A DNA stretch of 64,000 bases from Halobacteriovoraceae bacterium. Its GTDB lineage: Bacteria; Bdellovibrionota; Bacteriovoracia; Bacteriovoracales; Bacteriovoracaceae. The stretch spans positions 277,278-341,277 of the forward strand of contig JACKAK010000005.1 of NCBI GenBank assembly GCA_020635115.1, read 5' to 3'. Position numbers and translations under genes: made by a program. Of the stretch, positions 1 to 8,459 are shown piece by piece (positions within the stretch are counted from its first letter, which is position 1; every line of letters begins with the position of its first letter). Below the pieces are notes generated by a model, which was not told the origin of the DNA, searched no databases, and worked only from the letters and a program-made list of their open reading frames with translations.

Positions 1-728
1 AGTGGGATGCAGCTGTAATGCCACTTGAAGTAGAACTCTCAGATGACTTTTCGCCAACTGAGCAAGATGCAATTCAAGAAACCCTAGGTGAATGGCAAAA
101 AACACAATCAGATATTCAATTTTTTAGTCTTCCCGCAACAACGACTCCCAATCTAAATTTACCAAATTATTACCAATACAGAGATGAGGATAAAATCATA
201 GGTATATATAAGTCCTATGATTGGTTCAATTCTATTTCGCCAAACACATTGGCCATAACTGTTTTAAGAGCATACTTAATTAATGAAGGGCCCTCTGAAT
301 ATTATGAAATTGATCTTGTTGATATTATAGTGAATTACCGAGATCACTCTTATTCGCTAGACAATTCTCCGCTTACGTTTGATTTACCTTCTATTGTGTT
401 GCATGAGCTAGGTCATTTATTAGGTCTTGATCATCAGTGGGATTCTTCAATTGACGCCATTATGAACCCTACGATATCTAGAAACCAATTGCGCCGCACA
501 TTACATGAAAATGATATTGCTAGAATACGTCACAATTATTCAAACAGTATACATGCAATTTCAAATAGTGTGGAATTTGCAAGTGGGTCAAATAGTAAAC
601 GGCCCGAAGTAATCTATGGATACTTTGAAATTAAGGCAGATGGAGAATGTACCCGTCGATTATTTGAAGAAAAAAACCGATATGCAATGCCTGTTGAACT
701 TTTTGAAAAATATTTAAAGGTAAAATAA
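1..728 (+). CDS. Matrixin-like zinc metalloprotease, 5' end outside window
   Basis: The frame is open to the left edge of the window (Trp-Asp-Ala-Ala-Val precede the first visible Met at position 18), so the N-terminus, probably with a signal peptide, is missing. Counting from that Met, residues 129-139 read HELGHLLGLDH, the extended HExxHxxGxxH zinc site of metzincins, and AIMNP at about 147-151 supplies the Met-turn. The family is secreted proteases of the matrixin/M10 type. The C-terminal 60 residues after the Met-turn are unremarkable. Catalytic class is firm from the motif; substrate is unknown. It ends 274 bases before the next gene and appears to be monocistronic or last in its transcript. 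Confidence 0.85.
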   Translation, partial: WDAAVMPLEVELSDDFSPTEQDAIQETLGEWQKTQSDIQFFSLPATTTPNLNLPNYYQYRDEDKIIGIYKSYDWFNSISPNTLAITVLRAYLINEGPSEYYEIDLVDIIVNYRDHSYSLDNSPLTFDLPSIVLHELGHLLGLDHQWDSSIDAIMNPTISRNQLRRTLHENDIARIRHNYSNSIHAISNSVEFASGSNSKRPEVIYGYFEIKADGECTRRLFEEKNRYAMPVELFEKYLKVK

Positions 729-1002
729 GAGTTTTATATACTCATGGCAACTTCGACGAGTGATATTTTATCTATAACAGATTTATTTCTTCCGCTGAAT
801 GAAACCTACCCAAAACTACTCACATAATTCTGGTTTTGAAATTTCATATGAGAAAAAGCGATATTATGCAGCATTTTCACTGCACATTATTTTGGTGATA
901 TAGAACAAGTTTTTTTTGATAATTTTCAAAAAATATAAATCAAAAAATTCTTATGACGGACTCATCACGAATAGAGTATAATATTAACGTCAAGGACTGA
1001 AT

Positions 1003-1869
1003 ATGAATAATTTAAAACATAACCGTGCAAAATTAAGACTTTTTAATAGTAACTTTTGGGAATCACTTTCTCGAACAAATTCTTGGGCACCTGCTCTTTT
1101 TTGGCTTTTTGTTATAGGAGGACTTTTCTATACAAACAGCGATAAAGGAATCACCGTCAAAGAACATGTCGCTTTGTTTTTTATAGGCCTTATTGTTTGG
1201 ACCCTTGTTGAGTATATTTTCCATCGATTTATTTTTCACTTTCCGATCTTTGGACCAAAATCAGAGCGATTTAATTTTGTCTCACATGGTATTCATCATG
1301 AAGATGCTCACGATCTAGGAAGAGCAATTATGCCCATTACTCCCGCGGCCATTTATACTGTTTTACTCTATGGTGTTTTTTTTCAGGTATTTGGTGAAAA
1401 ATATGGGCCTACTTTTTTGGCGTATTTTTTGATGGGTTTTATTAGCTATGACTATTACCACTTTTCAAACCACGTAATGCTTCCTAAATCTAAACTTGGT
1501 AAATATCTGCGTAAAAATCATCTTATACATCATGTTTATCCACATGTTAACTTTGGAGTTACGTCTCCTATTTGGGATTTTGCTTTTGGTACCTATGCAA
1601 ATAAGAAAACAATTCACCAAAGACCAAAATATCCCCTTTGTGCTACATCTGAGGGTATTTATAAAGATCCCGTAGCAAGGCCAAAAGGGGTTCAGCAATT
1701 AACTCAAGAAGAAATCGAAAATGATTTCATTGAAATTTATAAAGAAGTTTATCCTGGGAGTGCAATTCCAGAAGAAATTCTACGGACAAAAAACGTTGAT
1801 TCATCCAAAGGCAAAGTTGAGTCTGATCAAAGAGTTGGGCCCATAGATGGACACAAAAGAATCTTGTAG
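1003..1869 (+). CDS. Fatty acid hydroxylase / sterol desaturase family membrane protein
   Basis: A 288-residue integral membrane protein with the di-iron histidine boxes of the fatty acid hydroxylase superfamily: H74-x4-H79 (HRFIFH), HGIHH at 95-99, HFSNH at 153-157 and HLIHH at 173-177. The spacing and the EYIFHRFIFH context resemble fatty acid 2-hydroxylases (Scs7/FA2H type), which hydroxylate acyl chains at the membrane. Hydrophobic segments lie at about 30-45, 55-72, 113-130 and 138-150. The tail after residue 205 is hydrophilic and probably cytoplasmic. The ATG follows the sequence AAGGACTGAAT, an acceptable ribosome-binding site. Exact substrate (2-hydroxylation versus sterol or carotenoid oxidation) cannot be told from sequence. 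It stands alone between two gaps of about 300 bases. Confidence 0.8.
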   Translation: MNNLKHNRAKLRLFNSNFWESLSRTNSWAPALFWLFVIGGLFYTNSDKGITVKEHVALFFIGLIVWTLVEYIFHRFIFHFPIFGPKSERFNFVSHGIHHEDAHDLGRAIMPITPAAIYTVLLYGVFFQVFGEKYGPTFLAYFLMGFISYDYYHFSNHVMLPKSKLGKYLRKNHLIHHVYPHVNFGVTSPIWDFAFGTYANKKTIHQRPKYPLCATSEGIYKDPVARPKGVQQLTQEEIENDFIEIYKEVYPGSAIPEEILRTKNVDSSKGKVESDQRVGPIDGHKRIL

Positions 1870-2231
1870 GACTAATCTTTTTTGTGAATTGATGACTTCC
1901 ATACAAAAACTACAAGTCTTCTTTAATGTCAACCTAATGAGTTTTTAAGTGGTTGTCCCTAGTACGTGTTTTTTTTAAATCAATAGTCCTCTTCATATTT
2001 TCAAGATGTTGCAAGAATTTGAAGAAAAACAGACTAATAAATCTCAAAAAAATTCAGTGTTCTAACTATCTAAAAATAGGTAAAAAGCAACAATATGTGG
2101 CATTGATTAGCTCCTTTTAAATATTTTTAATTTATACCTAACATTCTCAAATCACTCAATAGTGCGCAAAAATAAATCTGCTCTACGCAAAAAAATAAGC
2201 ATAAAACCCTACCAGTTTTTATAATAATTAT
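1870..2231. other. Intergenic region without recognised gene
   Basis: This 362-base AT-rich stretch has no open frame with coding character, no RNA gene and no convincing hairpin plus T-run. A TATAAT-like hexamer lies near 2220, only a few bases before the next ATG, which is too close for a normal leader. Confidence 0.6.
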
Positions 2232-4574
2232 ATGAAAGCAAATAATTATCTCAGATTTATTTTCATTATACAGCTCATGTTGGTCATTAACTCTTGTAAG
2301 CAAGAAGACGAATTTGTGCGTTTTGAGTACCAAGCACTAATAGAAGAGCCCTACTATGAAACTGAGTTCAATCAAGAAATTATAGTGAATGCGGCGATTG
2401 ATGACAGATCAAAGGCCCATCAACTAGAGTTTTCTCAGGAAGATATTATTATTGAAAACAATAATGGCCAAGTTCAAAGTTGTTTAATAACAGATAATAA
2501 ATCATTTCAGTGTTTGTTTCGGCCACGTGAAAATTTTGTTGGTTTGGCCCAAATTCATTTTAAAATTAAAAATAGAGTAGATCAAATTTCAGAAGGTAAA
2601 ATTAAAGTTAATGTTCTTCCTCCCCCAAGAGAATATGTCCAAAAAATGAACAATATTGACATGGAAAAAACTGATTCAAGTGTTATGATTGTGTTTGCAT
2701 TAGATATCTCTGGAAGTATGAAACCTTATCTTAACCATCTTTCTAAGACGATCGACCATTTCCTCGAAGAAATATTTGATCGTGGCTTTAGAGCGAAGCT
2801 TGCATTTATCAATTCAAACAACCGATATAAATCTGCCAATTACGTAAAAACAGAACACCCTGATTATCCAGGTGACAGTAGAGCATATATCGAAAATTGG
2901 GATTATATCCCAAAAAGTGATGCCAATGTTATGAAGTTTTTTAACGTTAATGCTTCTTATTCAGGTCAAAATTCTCAAGAAAGATTAGATAATTTGGCAA
3001 ATCTAAAATCTCAAATCTTAAGTTATATCGATGGCCTTCCGGTTGGAGTGGCAAATGACAGTGACGATGAAAGACTACTATGCCAAACATTGAGATTTCT
3101 ACACACTAGTGAAGCAAAATCTATGGACTATATGGGAATAGTAAGTATTTCCAATGAGGAAGATGCTTATAACGCTAAATTGCAACACCCTAACGATCTT
3201 GAAAGGGCCTATAAAGATTGTACTACAGGTCTAAGAAAAGTTTTTGTTCCAAAAAGTTCATGTAGCACTAGTGTATCTTGTGAATATGGTGAAGAAGGCT
3301 GTTCTGGAAATTTCACATTTAATTGGAAATATACTCGAACTAATCAAATACAACAAAAAGTAAGTGGGACATGTACAAAATCAGTTCCTATTTATGGAAC
3401 GGCCCAAAGAAATGTATGTATAGGTACTTTTAGTTCACCAGAACTTAAATATGTAAAAGTTGGAGAAAGAGAAAAAACTGTTGCAAGTACTCCTGATAAC
3501 CCATCTGGAAAAATCATCGAAGATATTTATGAATGGGTTCCAACTGGTCAATTAACCTACGCCTATAATAAGAGATTTGAAACTACATGTGAAAATTTCT
3601 CTGATACAACTTGGACACTAGTAGAGGCCTCTAATGTGTCTGAAGAGTACACAACTAGCACCGTCGTAGGATATAGGGATGAAAGCTACGCATGTAATAA
3701 TTTACTTGGTAGTTGTTCTGATTATGCAGATATTATGGTTAATGGAACATGTTATATTTCACAACAGGCCTCCACCACAACAAGTACAGTTTCAAGTACC
3801 CCTTATCAATCAAATACAAATCTTACATGCGACCAACTTCTTACAGGAGCAGTATCTAATTTGAATCTTGGAGATGATCCTAGAGATTGCTCAGTGGTTT
3901 GGAGTGGGTCAAAAACAGTTGTCCAAGATCCTATGACATGTTCTTCTTATAAATTAGAAGAAAAAACTTTGAATTACACTCTTTTAAATGAGGAAGGCAC
4001 AAAGACTTTACCTAAAGCAATAAAGAATAAACTTAATAGTTATCAAAAATCCACTTTTGTTTCCATTGCAAATGATTTGCAAATGAATCTTGCTGATATT
4101 CGTCTTGCAGAAGATCTAGATTTAGAACTTCCTTCAAGTGATTGTAATCATCTAGAAGAAAACATGAGTTTGTTCCCAGGATATTATGAATCTAATGCAT
4201 TTAAGGAACTTGTGGGTTTCTTAGGTAATTTTGGAGCTTTTTACTCCATCTGTTCACCAAAAAGTTATCCTTCAGATAAGCTCGATCTACTTGTTGAGCA
4301 TGGGCAAAAGAGTATTGCGATACCAAATATCGCCTATCCTTCAGAATTAATTGTTGACTCAGTTAAACTTATATATGCAGATAATGAAAGTCTTGAGCTG
4401 GAGGCCGGAAGAGACTATAAAGTTCAAGGTAATAACCTCGTTTTTTCTTCATTAGCTTTGATTCAATACCTTTCAGAGATTCAAGTAGAGTATCGTGAAA
4501 TTGATGATCAGAGTCCTATGTTTCAATACTGGCCAATTGCTGAAAAAACGGGAATTTCTATCTCATCAAATTAA
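2232..4574 (+). CDS. Von Willebrand factor A-domain lipoprotein, Cys-rich middle
   Basis: A 780-residue predicted lipoprotein: hydrophobic signal ending VINSC, with C22 as the lipidated residue. Residues about 30-130 form a beta-rich, Ig-like segment. A VWA-type fold starts near 148 and carries the metal-ion site D158-I-S-G-S162 after a hydrophobic strand, so metal-dependent adhesion is plausible. Residues about 340-570 contain many cysteines and tandem Thr/Ser-rich strands, and the C-terminal 100 residues are again beta-like. No close family was recognised. VWA proteins usually bind protein partners or surfaces; a role at the cell surface is inference. The start has no clear Shine-Dalgarno sequence, but the signal peptide supports it. 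Confidence 0.65.
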   Translation: MKANNYLRFIFIIQLMLVINSCKQEDEFVRFEYQALIEEPYYETEFNQEIIVNAAIDDRSKAHQLEFSQEDIIIENNNGQVQSCLITDNKSFQCLFRPRENFVGLAQIHFKIKNRVDQISEGKIKVNVLPPPREYVQKMNNIDMEKTDSSVMIVFALDISGSMKPYLNHLSKTIDHFLEEIFDRGFRAKLAFINSNNRYKSANYVKTEHPDYPGDSRAYIENWDYIPKSDANVMKFFNVNASYSGQNSQERLDNLANLKSQILSYIDGLPVGVANDSDDERLLCQTLRFLHTSEAKSMDYMGIVSISNEEDAYNAKLQHPNDLERAYKDCTTGLRKVFVPKSSCSTSVSCEYGEEGCSGNFTFNWKYTRTNQIQQKVSGTCTKSVPIYGTAQRNVCIGTFSSPELKYVKVGEREKTVASTPDNPSGKIIEDIYEWVPTGQLTYAYNKRFETTCENFSDTTWTLVEASNVSEEYTTSTVVGYRDESYACNNLLGSCSDYADIMVNGTCYISQQASTTTSTVSSTPYQSNTNLTCDQLLTGAVSNLNLGDDPRDCSVVWSGSKTVVQDPMTCSSYKLEEKTLNYTLLNEEGTKTLPKAIKNKLNSYQKSTFVSIANDLQMNLADIRLAEDLDLELPSSDCNHLEENMSLFPGYYESNAFKELVGFLGNFGAFYSICSPKSYPSDKLDLLVEHGQKSIAIPNIAYPSELIVDSVKLIYADNESLELEAGRDYKVQGNNLVFSSLALIQYLSEIQVEYREIDDQSPMFQYWPIAEKTGISISSN

Positions 4575-4628
4575 TATCTTTTACAATTAATTTTCACTTT
4601 GTCATAATTTACTGGTAAAAGGAATTTT

Positions 4629-5096
4629 ATGAGAAGTTTGAATTCATGGTTTGATGAATATTCACAATCCCACCAGAATCCCATAAATGTTTTGATACAT
4701 AAAATCTGTGTCCCTACAATAATGTTCACTGTTCTAGGATTATTGTGGAGTATACCCTCCCCTGATATTTTTTTATCATTACCACTCTTAAATTGGTGTA
4801 CAATCTTTTTATTATTTGTTTTTGTTTTTTATCTAAGACTATCATTGAAATATACCTTAGGGATGTTTATACAAACATCTATTATGCTTTTTTTTATTGA
4901 TAAAATTGACAATACACCTAGACTCGATTTGCTTGAGTTATCTTTATCAATATTTATTCTTGCTTGGATAGGTCAATTTATTGGCCATAAAATTGAAGGA
5001 AAAAAACCCTCATTTTTCAAGGACCTTCAATTTTTACTAATAGGGCCATTATGGACAATGAGATTTTTATATAAAAGATTTAAATTTGATTCTTAA
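4629..5096 (+). CDS. Mpo1-like (DUF962) membrane protein
   Basis: A 155-residue protein with four hydrophobic segments and the hallmarks of the Mpo1/YGL010w family: an N-terminal WFDEYSQSHQNPINVLIHKICVP-type segment (His15 and His24) and a C-terminal GHKIEGKKPSFF box followed by LLIGPLW. Yeast Mpo1 is an iron-dependent dioxygenase acting on 2-hydroxy fatty acids in alpha-oxidation. It is notable that a fatty-acid-hydroxylase-family gene lies 2.8 kb upstream, though a VWA gene separates them. The ATG follows AAAAGGAATTTT. Its 3' end overlaps the convergent receiver gene by 17 bases. The function is assigned by family only. Confidence 0.75.
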   Translation: MRSLNSWFDEYSQSHQNPINVLIHKICVPTIMFTVLGLLWSIPSPDIFLSLPLLNWCTIFLLFVFVFYLRLSLKYTLGMFIQTSIMLFFIDKIDNTPRLDLLELSLSIFILAWIGQFIGHKIEGKKPSFFKDLQFLLIGPLWTMRFLYKRFKFDS

Positions 5097-5442
5097 TTTC
5101 AGAAATTGGAGATAGCAGTTCTTTTTTCTGGAGGGGCTTGTAGATAATTCCATCAGCTCCATTTTCAGTTGCATCAGAGGTGGTAAATTCTCTATCAGCA
5201 GAAACAAAGAAAAATTTTCCATATTTTATTTGAGAAGTAAGAATCTTGTTTAAAAATTCTATTCCATCTTGGCCAGGCATTTTTATATCTGAAAAAATGA
5301 TATCGAAATAATGTCTCTTTGCTGTTTTGAATGCCTCATCGACATTTTCAAAACATGAAATTTCAGTTTCTGCTTCATCTTTTAGAAAAGTTCTATAAAG
5401 TTTAAGCATTAATTTATCATCATCAACAAACAAAATCTTCAT
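5080..5442 (-). CDS. Stand-alone response regulator receiver domain
   Basis: A 120-residue CheY-like protein made only of a receiver: acidic triad D7-D8-D9, phospho-acceptor D52 in FSDIKMPG, switch Ser81 and Lys102-Pro103. There is no output domain, so it acts by protein contact or as a phosphorelay intermediate. It starts 14 bases after the stop of the histidine-box membrane protein and is the last gene of the minus-strand operon HD-GYP, kinase-half, receiver. Receiver identity is clear; partner is inferred from position. Confidence 0.88.
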   Translation of the reverse strand: MKILFVDDDKLMLKLYRTFLKDEAETEISCFENVDEAFKTAKRHYFDIIFSDIKMPGQDGIEFLNKILTSQIKYGKFFFVSADREFTTSDATENGADGIIYKPLQKKELLSPISEIKNQI

Positions 5443-5456
5443 ATATTTTCACCATC

Positions 5457-6293
5457 TTATTTATTTGGTCTATTTTCAAATTTTTTTCTCAATATATAAC
5501 TCAGCTCATTAACCTTTAATATTCTTTTTTCAATGATACCCAAAGACATTTCTACATCTCTTTTATATTCAGCAGTTTCATTACTAATATCAATTTCCTT
5601 AAGAAAACCTTGGGCAGTATTTAGAGGAGTAATTATTTCATGAATTTCATTACCCATTTGTTCTAAGATCCCTTGATAATATTTTTGCTTGAGAGTTTCT
5701 TTTTCATAAAGTTTTCTTCTTTCATCTACAAAATAGAATAAAACATTAAACGAAAGAATCATGACGATGTTTATAAGATATTTAACAAGTGGAGATTGAG
5801 GATAAAGTTCAACTCCAACGATATAACTATTTATATAGAAGGTGAAACTCATGAGCATGATAGATAAAATTGTAAATATTGCACTGGCCCTTCTGCCTAG
5901 TAACCACCAAGAGAGGCATATGATTACGAGAAAAAGCTGAAAGCTCACAGTATCCTTGGCCCCATCTAGAAAAGATTTAAAAACGATTTGAATGGTTAGA
6001 AGTGATAAAAAAGTCAATGCAGATTGTGTATAGTCTGCCCCTCTTTTTATCCTAAAGAGTAAAATCATAAGAGCAAAAGAGACAATAACATTTGCAAAAT
6101 GAGGAAATAAAAAATTATTGATCACAAATGACCGAATAAAATAGAAAAAAAGATATCCGGTAGATGAGATTAGTATAGAAGTCACTAAGAGTCGATAATT
6201 AGAAAAAGCAATCATTTTATTAAGCGCCATATCTTTTAATGATTTCTGAAAACTTGGAATAAAAAAATCTACTAGTTTATTAAAAATATTCAT
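5457..6293 (-). CDS. Membrane protein with a histidine-kinase dimerisation helix but no ATPase domain
   Basis: A 278-residue protein. Residues about 30-190 hold roughly six hydrophobic segments. A coiled linker (190-208) leads to a HisKA-like hairpin with H218-E-I-I-T-P-L-N, the standard H-box (H-E-x-x-x-P-L), and a second helix to about 270, where the protein ends. The HATPase half (N, G1, F, G2 boxes) is absent, and the stop is followed directly by the receiver gene, so no frameshifted ATPase is hidden downstream. It may be a histidine phosphotransfer protein, a partner that is phosphorylated in trans, or a phosphatase of the receiver. It lies 54 bases after the HD-GYP gene. Confidence 0.75.
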   Translation of the reverse strand: MNIFNKLVDFFIPSFQKSLKDMALNKMIAFSNYRLLVTSILISSTGYLFFYFIRSFVINNFLFPHFANVIVSFALMILLFRIKRGADYTQSALTFLSLLTIQIVFKSFLDGAKDTVSFQLFLVIICLSWWLLGRRASAIFTILSIMLMSFTFYINSYIVGVELYPQSPLVKYLINIVMILSFNVLFYFVDERRKLYEKETLKQKYYQGILEQMGNEIHEIITPLNTAQGFLKEIDISNETAEYKRDVEMSLGIIEKRILKVNELSYILRKKFENRPNK

Positions 6294-6347
6294 AATGAGT
6301 TAATTTTATCAGAAAGTAATCGATGTGTCAGAGGGTAAGTTTTGTTT

Positions 6348-7304
6348 TTATATTTGAACTTTGAAAAGTTTTGCAAAAGCTCTTAACAGGTGTTTGTCAA
6401 ATTTTCCAATATCGCTGGCCATGAGGTGAATGGCCTCAGATACAGCATATCCAGGTCTCCAGCTTTGCTTCGTAATGAGCGAAGAAAAATTATCAGCGAT
6501 TGCGACGATTTTTGCTGGTGGATAAATTTCATCGGTTTTTAAACCGTTTGGATACCCATGTCCGTTTGGCTGCTCATGATGTTGCATAACAATTTGTACA
6601 ACTTCTTGCCGAATGCCTTTTACTTCATCGAGCATTTCTTTACCAAGTTGAGGATGTCGCCATAGCTCTTTTCTTTCATCAGGAGAGAGAATTTCTTTAT
6701 CATCGGGATCAAATGTAAGTTGAGTTTGACCAACATCATGTAGAAATGCCCCCATTCCTATGATGTAAAGATTATCCTTACTCTCTATACCAATTTCTTT
6801 TGCTAAAATAATAGAGAAGATACTTGTCATTATTGAGTGTTTAAACATTTGAGGAGTGTTGGCCATGGCCTTTATAAGCCCCATAATCTGGGACTGATCA
6901 TTTAAAAGTATCTTAATAGACTGTTGAACGACAATCCCTGCTGATTCTATTACAGCGTGACTAAGCTTTTGTACAAAACTGATTTCTCGCATAGTAAATA
7001 AAATCATTTCTTTTAGTATGTTAATGGCCTCTTCTGTAGGAAAACGCCCATCAACTTTATTAAGAAGATCACCAAGTTTTCTAACTACTAGAGAATATTT
7101 TTGGTAATCATCCTTTGTTACAAAAAAGGTGTCTACACCTTGAGATTTATATAATTCTACTCTTTCCCAATCTAAGGCCTCACTCTCCCGAAATATCTTG
7201 GTGTATTTACTTTCACTTCTTCGGACGTATATATCGAAGAGAAGTTTTTTATCAAAACGCTTAAGGACTTCCAGGGAAATTGGAATGAAATATTCACTAT
7301 TCAT
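6348..7304 (-). CDS. HD-GYP domain protein, probable cyclic-di-GMP phosphodiesterase
   Basis: A 318-residue protein. The C-terminal half is an HD-GYP domain: H156 in KHS, H189-D190, H217, H242-H243-E244 and the GYP signature G248-H-G-Y-P252. HD-GYP domains hydrolyse cyclic-di-GMP, and the key metal ligands are visible here. The N-terminal 140 residues lack a receiver or PAS signature, resembling the uncharacterised N-terminal domains in Bdellovibrio-type HD-GYP proteins. It is the first gene of a three-gene minus-strand unit. The promoter region at 7305-7472 contains a long imperfect palindrome. Activity is expected but not certain. Confidence 0.85.
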   Translation of the reverse strand: MNSEYFIPISLEVLKRFDKKLLFDIYVRRSESKYTKIFRESEALDWERVELYKSQGVDTFFVTKDDYQKYSLVVRKLGDLLNKVDGRFPTEEAINILKEMILFTMREISFVQKLSHAVIESAGIVVQQSIKILLNDQSQIMGLIKAMANTPQMFKHSIMTSIFSIILAKEIGIESKDNLYIIGMGAFLHDVGQTQLTFDPDDKEILSPDERKELWRHPQLGKEMLDEVKGIRQEVVQIVMQHHEQPNGHGYPNGLKTDEIYPPAKIVAIADNFSSLITKQSWRPGYAVSEAIHLMASDIGKFDKHLLRAFAKLFKVQI

Positions 7305-7388
7305 AACTTAATTATAAGTTAGAGTTAATAATTTCACTAAAATAGACCTTTTTTTCCTACCCCTATCCAGGTAACTAATTGAAATCAT

Positions 7389-7413
7389 TTATGACGTCAA
7401 TATGATGACATAA
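7389..7413. promoter_or_regulatory. Imperfect dyad upstream of the HD-GYP operon, candidate operator
   Basis: A 25-base near-palindrome with outer arms TTATG and CATAA; the left half holds TGACGTCA, itself a perfect 8-base palindrome, and the right half holds TGATGACA. It sits about 85-110 bases upstream of the HD-GYP start, in a 168-base gap. No known regulator was matched; this is a pattern only. Confidence 0.3.
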
Positions 7414-7472
7414 TATGCCAACGACAAGAATAATTTGCAAAAATAACTCTCAATAGTATCCAGACGAAAATA

Positions 7473-8459
7473 TTAGTAGTTCTCTTCTTCTCTAGGTCTA
7501 CTCATTCCGGAGGGCATTGTGGAGGTATTAAACCCCTCATAAGATGGAAATTTTTCATCCCATTCCTTTCGAATATGTGCGGAAAGTGATTTATTATTTG
7601 CGACTTCCCAGCCATAAATTAGCCTTTCATATTCTTGTTTAAAGCTGTATGGCAAAAGAGGCTCATCGTCTTCATAAAAGTGAAACCCATCAAGGTCAAT
7701 TAAGTAAATTTTTTTTTCTTTGGTGACCACTAGCTGCATATCGGCCGCAAAAATTCTGTATTTAATAAGAATATTTCGAATATGATCCATTTGTTTAAAT
7801 CCATTAACAATATCTTCTTCGCTCCAATCTAAAAACTGATCCGTTACACCTCGTCTTCTAGAAAGTTGCCAATCTCTGTTCAATTCCTCCATTAATATTC
7901 CTACGTGGCCAGGCTTTTTCTTAAGATTGCCTTTATAATCTTCCTTTTTACTCTTGTTACCCATAGAAGCAATGTAGCTGTATTCGTTCTGTTCATTTTC
8001 ATATAATTCAATTAGTTCACTATGAGATATAATGCCCAAAATTTTAGGAGCGATGGACAACTGTCCAAGTAAATAGTGTGTTAAAACATATTGATGAAAT
8101 CCATATGCATTTTCTCCAGGTTGTAATCCATTAAGTAATTTATCAGGTCGAAAAACACTGCTATAACCTTTTAATTCATAGTTAAAAACATTAGCTTTGA
8201 TAACTTTTAAAGCTACACTAGAGTGCGAGAGATATGTGTTAACTGAAAAGACTCCGTGATTATTTACGCCCTCATCTTCACGATCAGCAACAACAGGGTT
8301 CAGATGTCTAATAAACTCTGGTATCTTTTCTTGTGTTATTATTTTTTTTTCGATGAGCTCTCTTGTGTTCATTTGTTTTATCAAAATATCTTCGCACATT
8401 GAGTAACATGAAAATATGTATGAAAACAAAATTGAAATTATCAAAACTGTTCTAATCAA
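7473..8459 (-). CDS. Exported protein with kinase-like signatures
   Basis: A 328-residue protein with an N-terminal signal segment (residues 1-20, Cys18 and Cys22 nearby, so export or lipidation is possible). The layout recalls the protein-kinase/aminoglycoside-phosphotransferase fold: VALKVIK with Lys85 like the ATP-binding lysine, GILMEEL at 187-193 like the hinge, FAADMQL around D240 like a shortened catalytic loop, and YLIDLDGF with D255 and D257 like the metal-binding DFG/DxD strand. A glycine-rich loop is not obvious. It overlaps the upstream gene by 8 bases and shares its C-terminal layout with it. An exported kinase-like protein would need an ATP source outside the cytoplasm, or act in a recipient cell. 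The kinase link is inference. Confidence 0.55.
   Translation of the reverse strand: MIRTVLIISILFSYIFSCYSMCEDILIKQMNTRELIEKKIITQEKIPEFIRHLNPVVADREDEGVNNHGVFSVNTYLSHSSVALKVIKANVFNYELKGYSSVFRPDKLLNGLQPGENAYGFHQYVLTHYLLGQLSIAPKILGIISHSELIELYENEQNEYSYIASMGNKSKKEDYKGNLKKKPGHVGILMEELNRDWQLSRRRGVTDQFLDWSEEDIVNGFKQMDHIRNILIKYRIFAADMQLVVTKEKKIYLIDLDGFHFYEDDEPLLPYSFKQEYERLIYGWEVANNKSLSAHIRKEWDEKFPSYEGFNTSTMPSGMSRPREEENY

Noticed and set aside
2215..2231. TATAAT near 2220 as the promoter of the VWA gene
   Set aside because: Only a few bases separate it from the ATG, so it would require a leaderless transcript, and no -35 element was seen.
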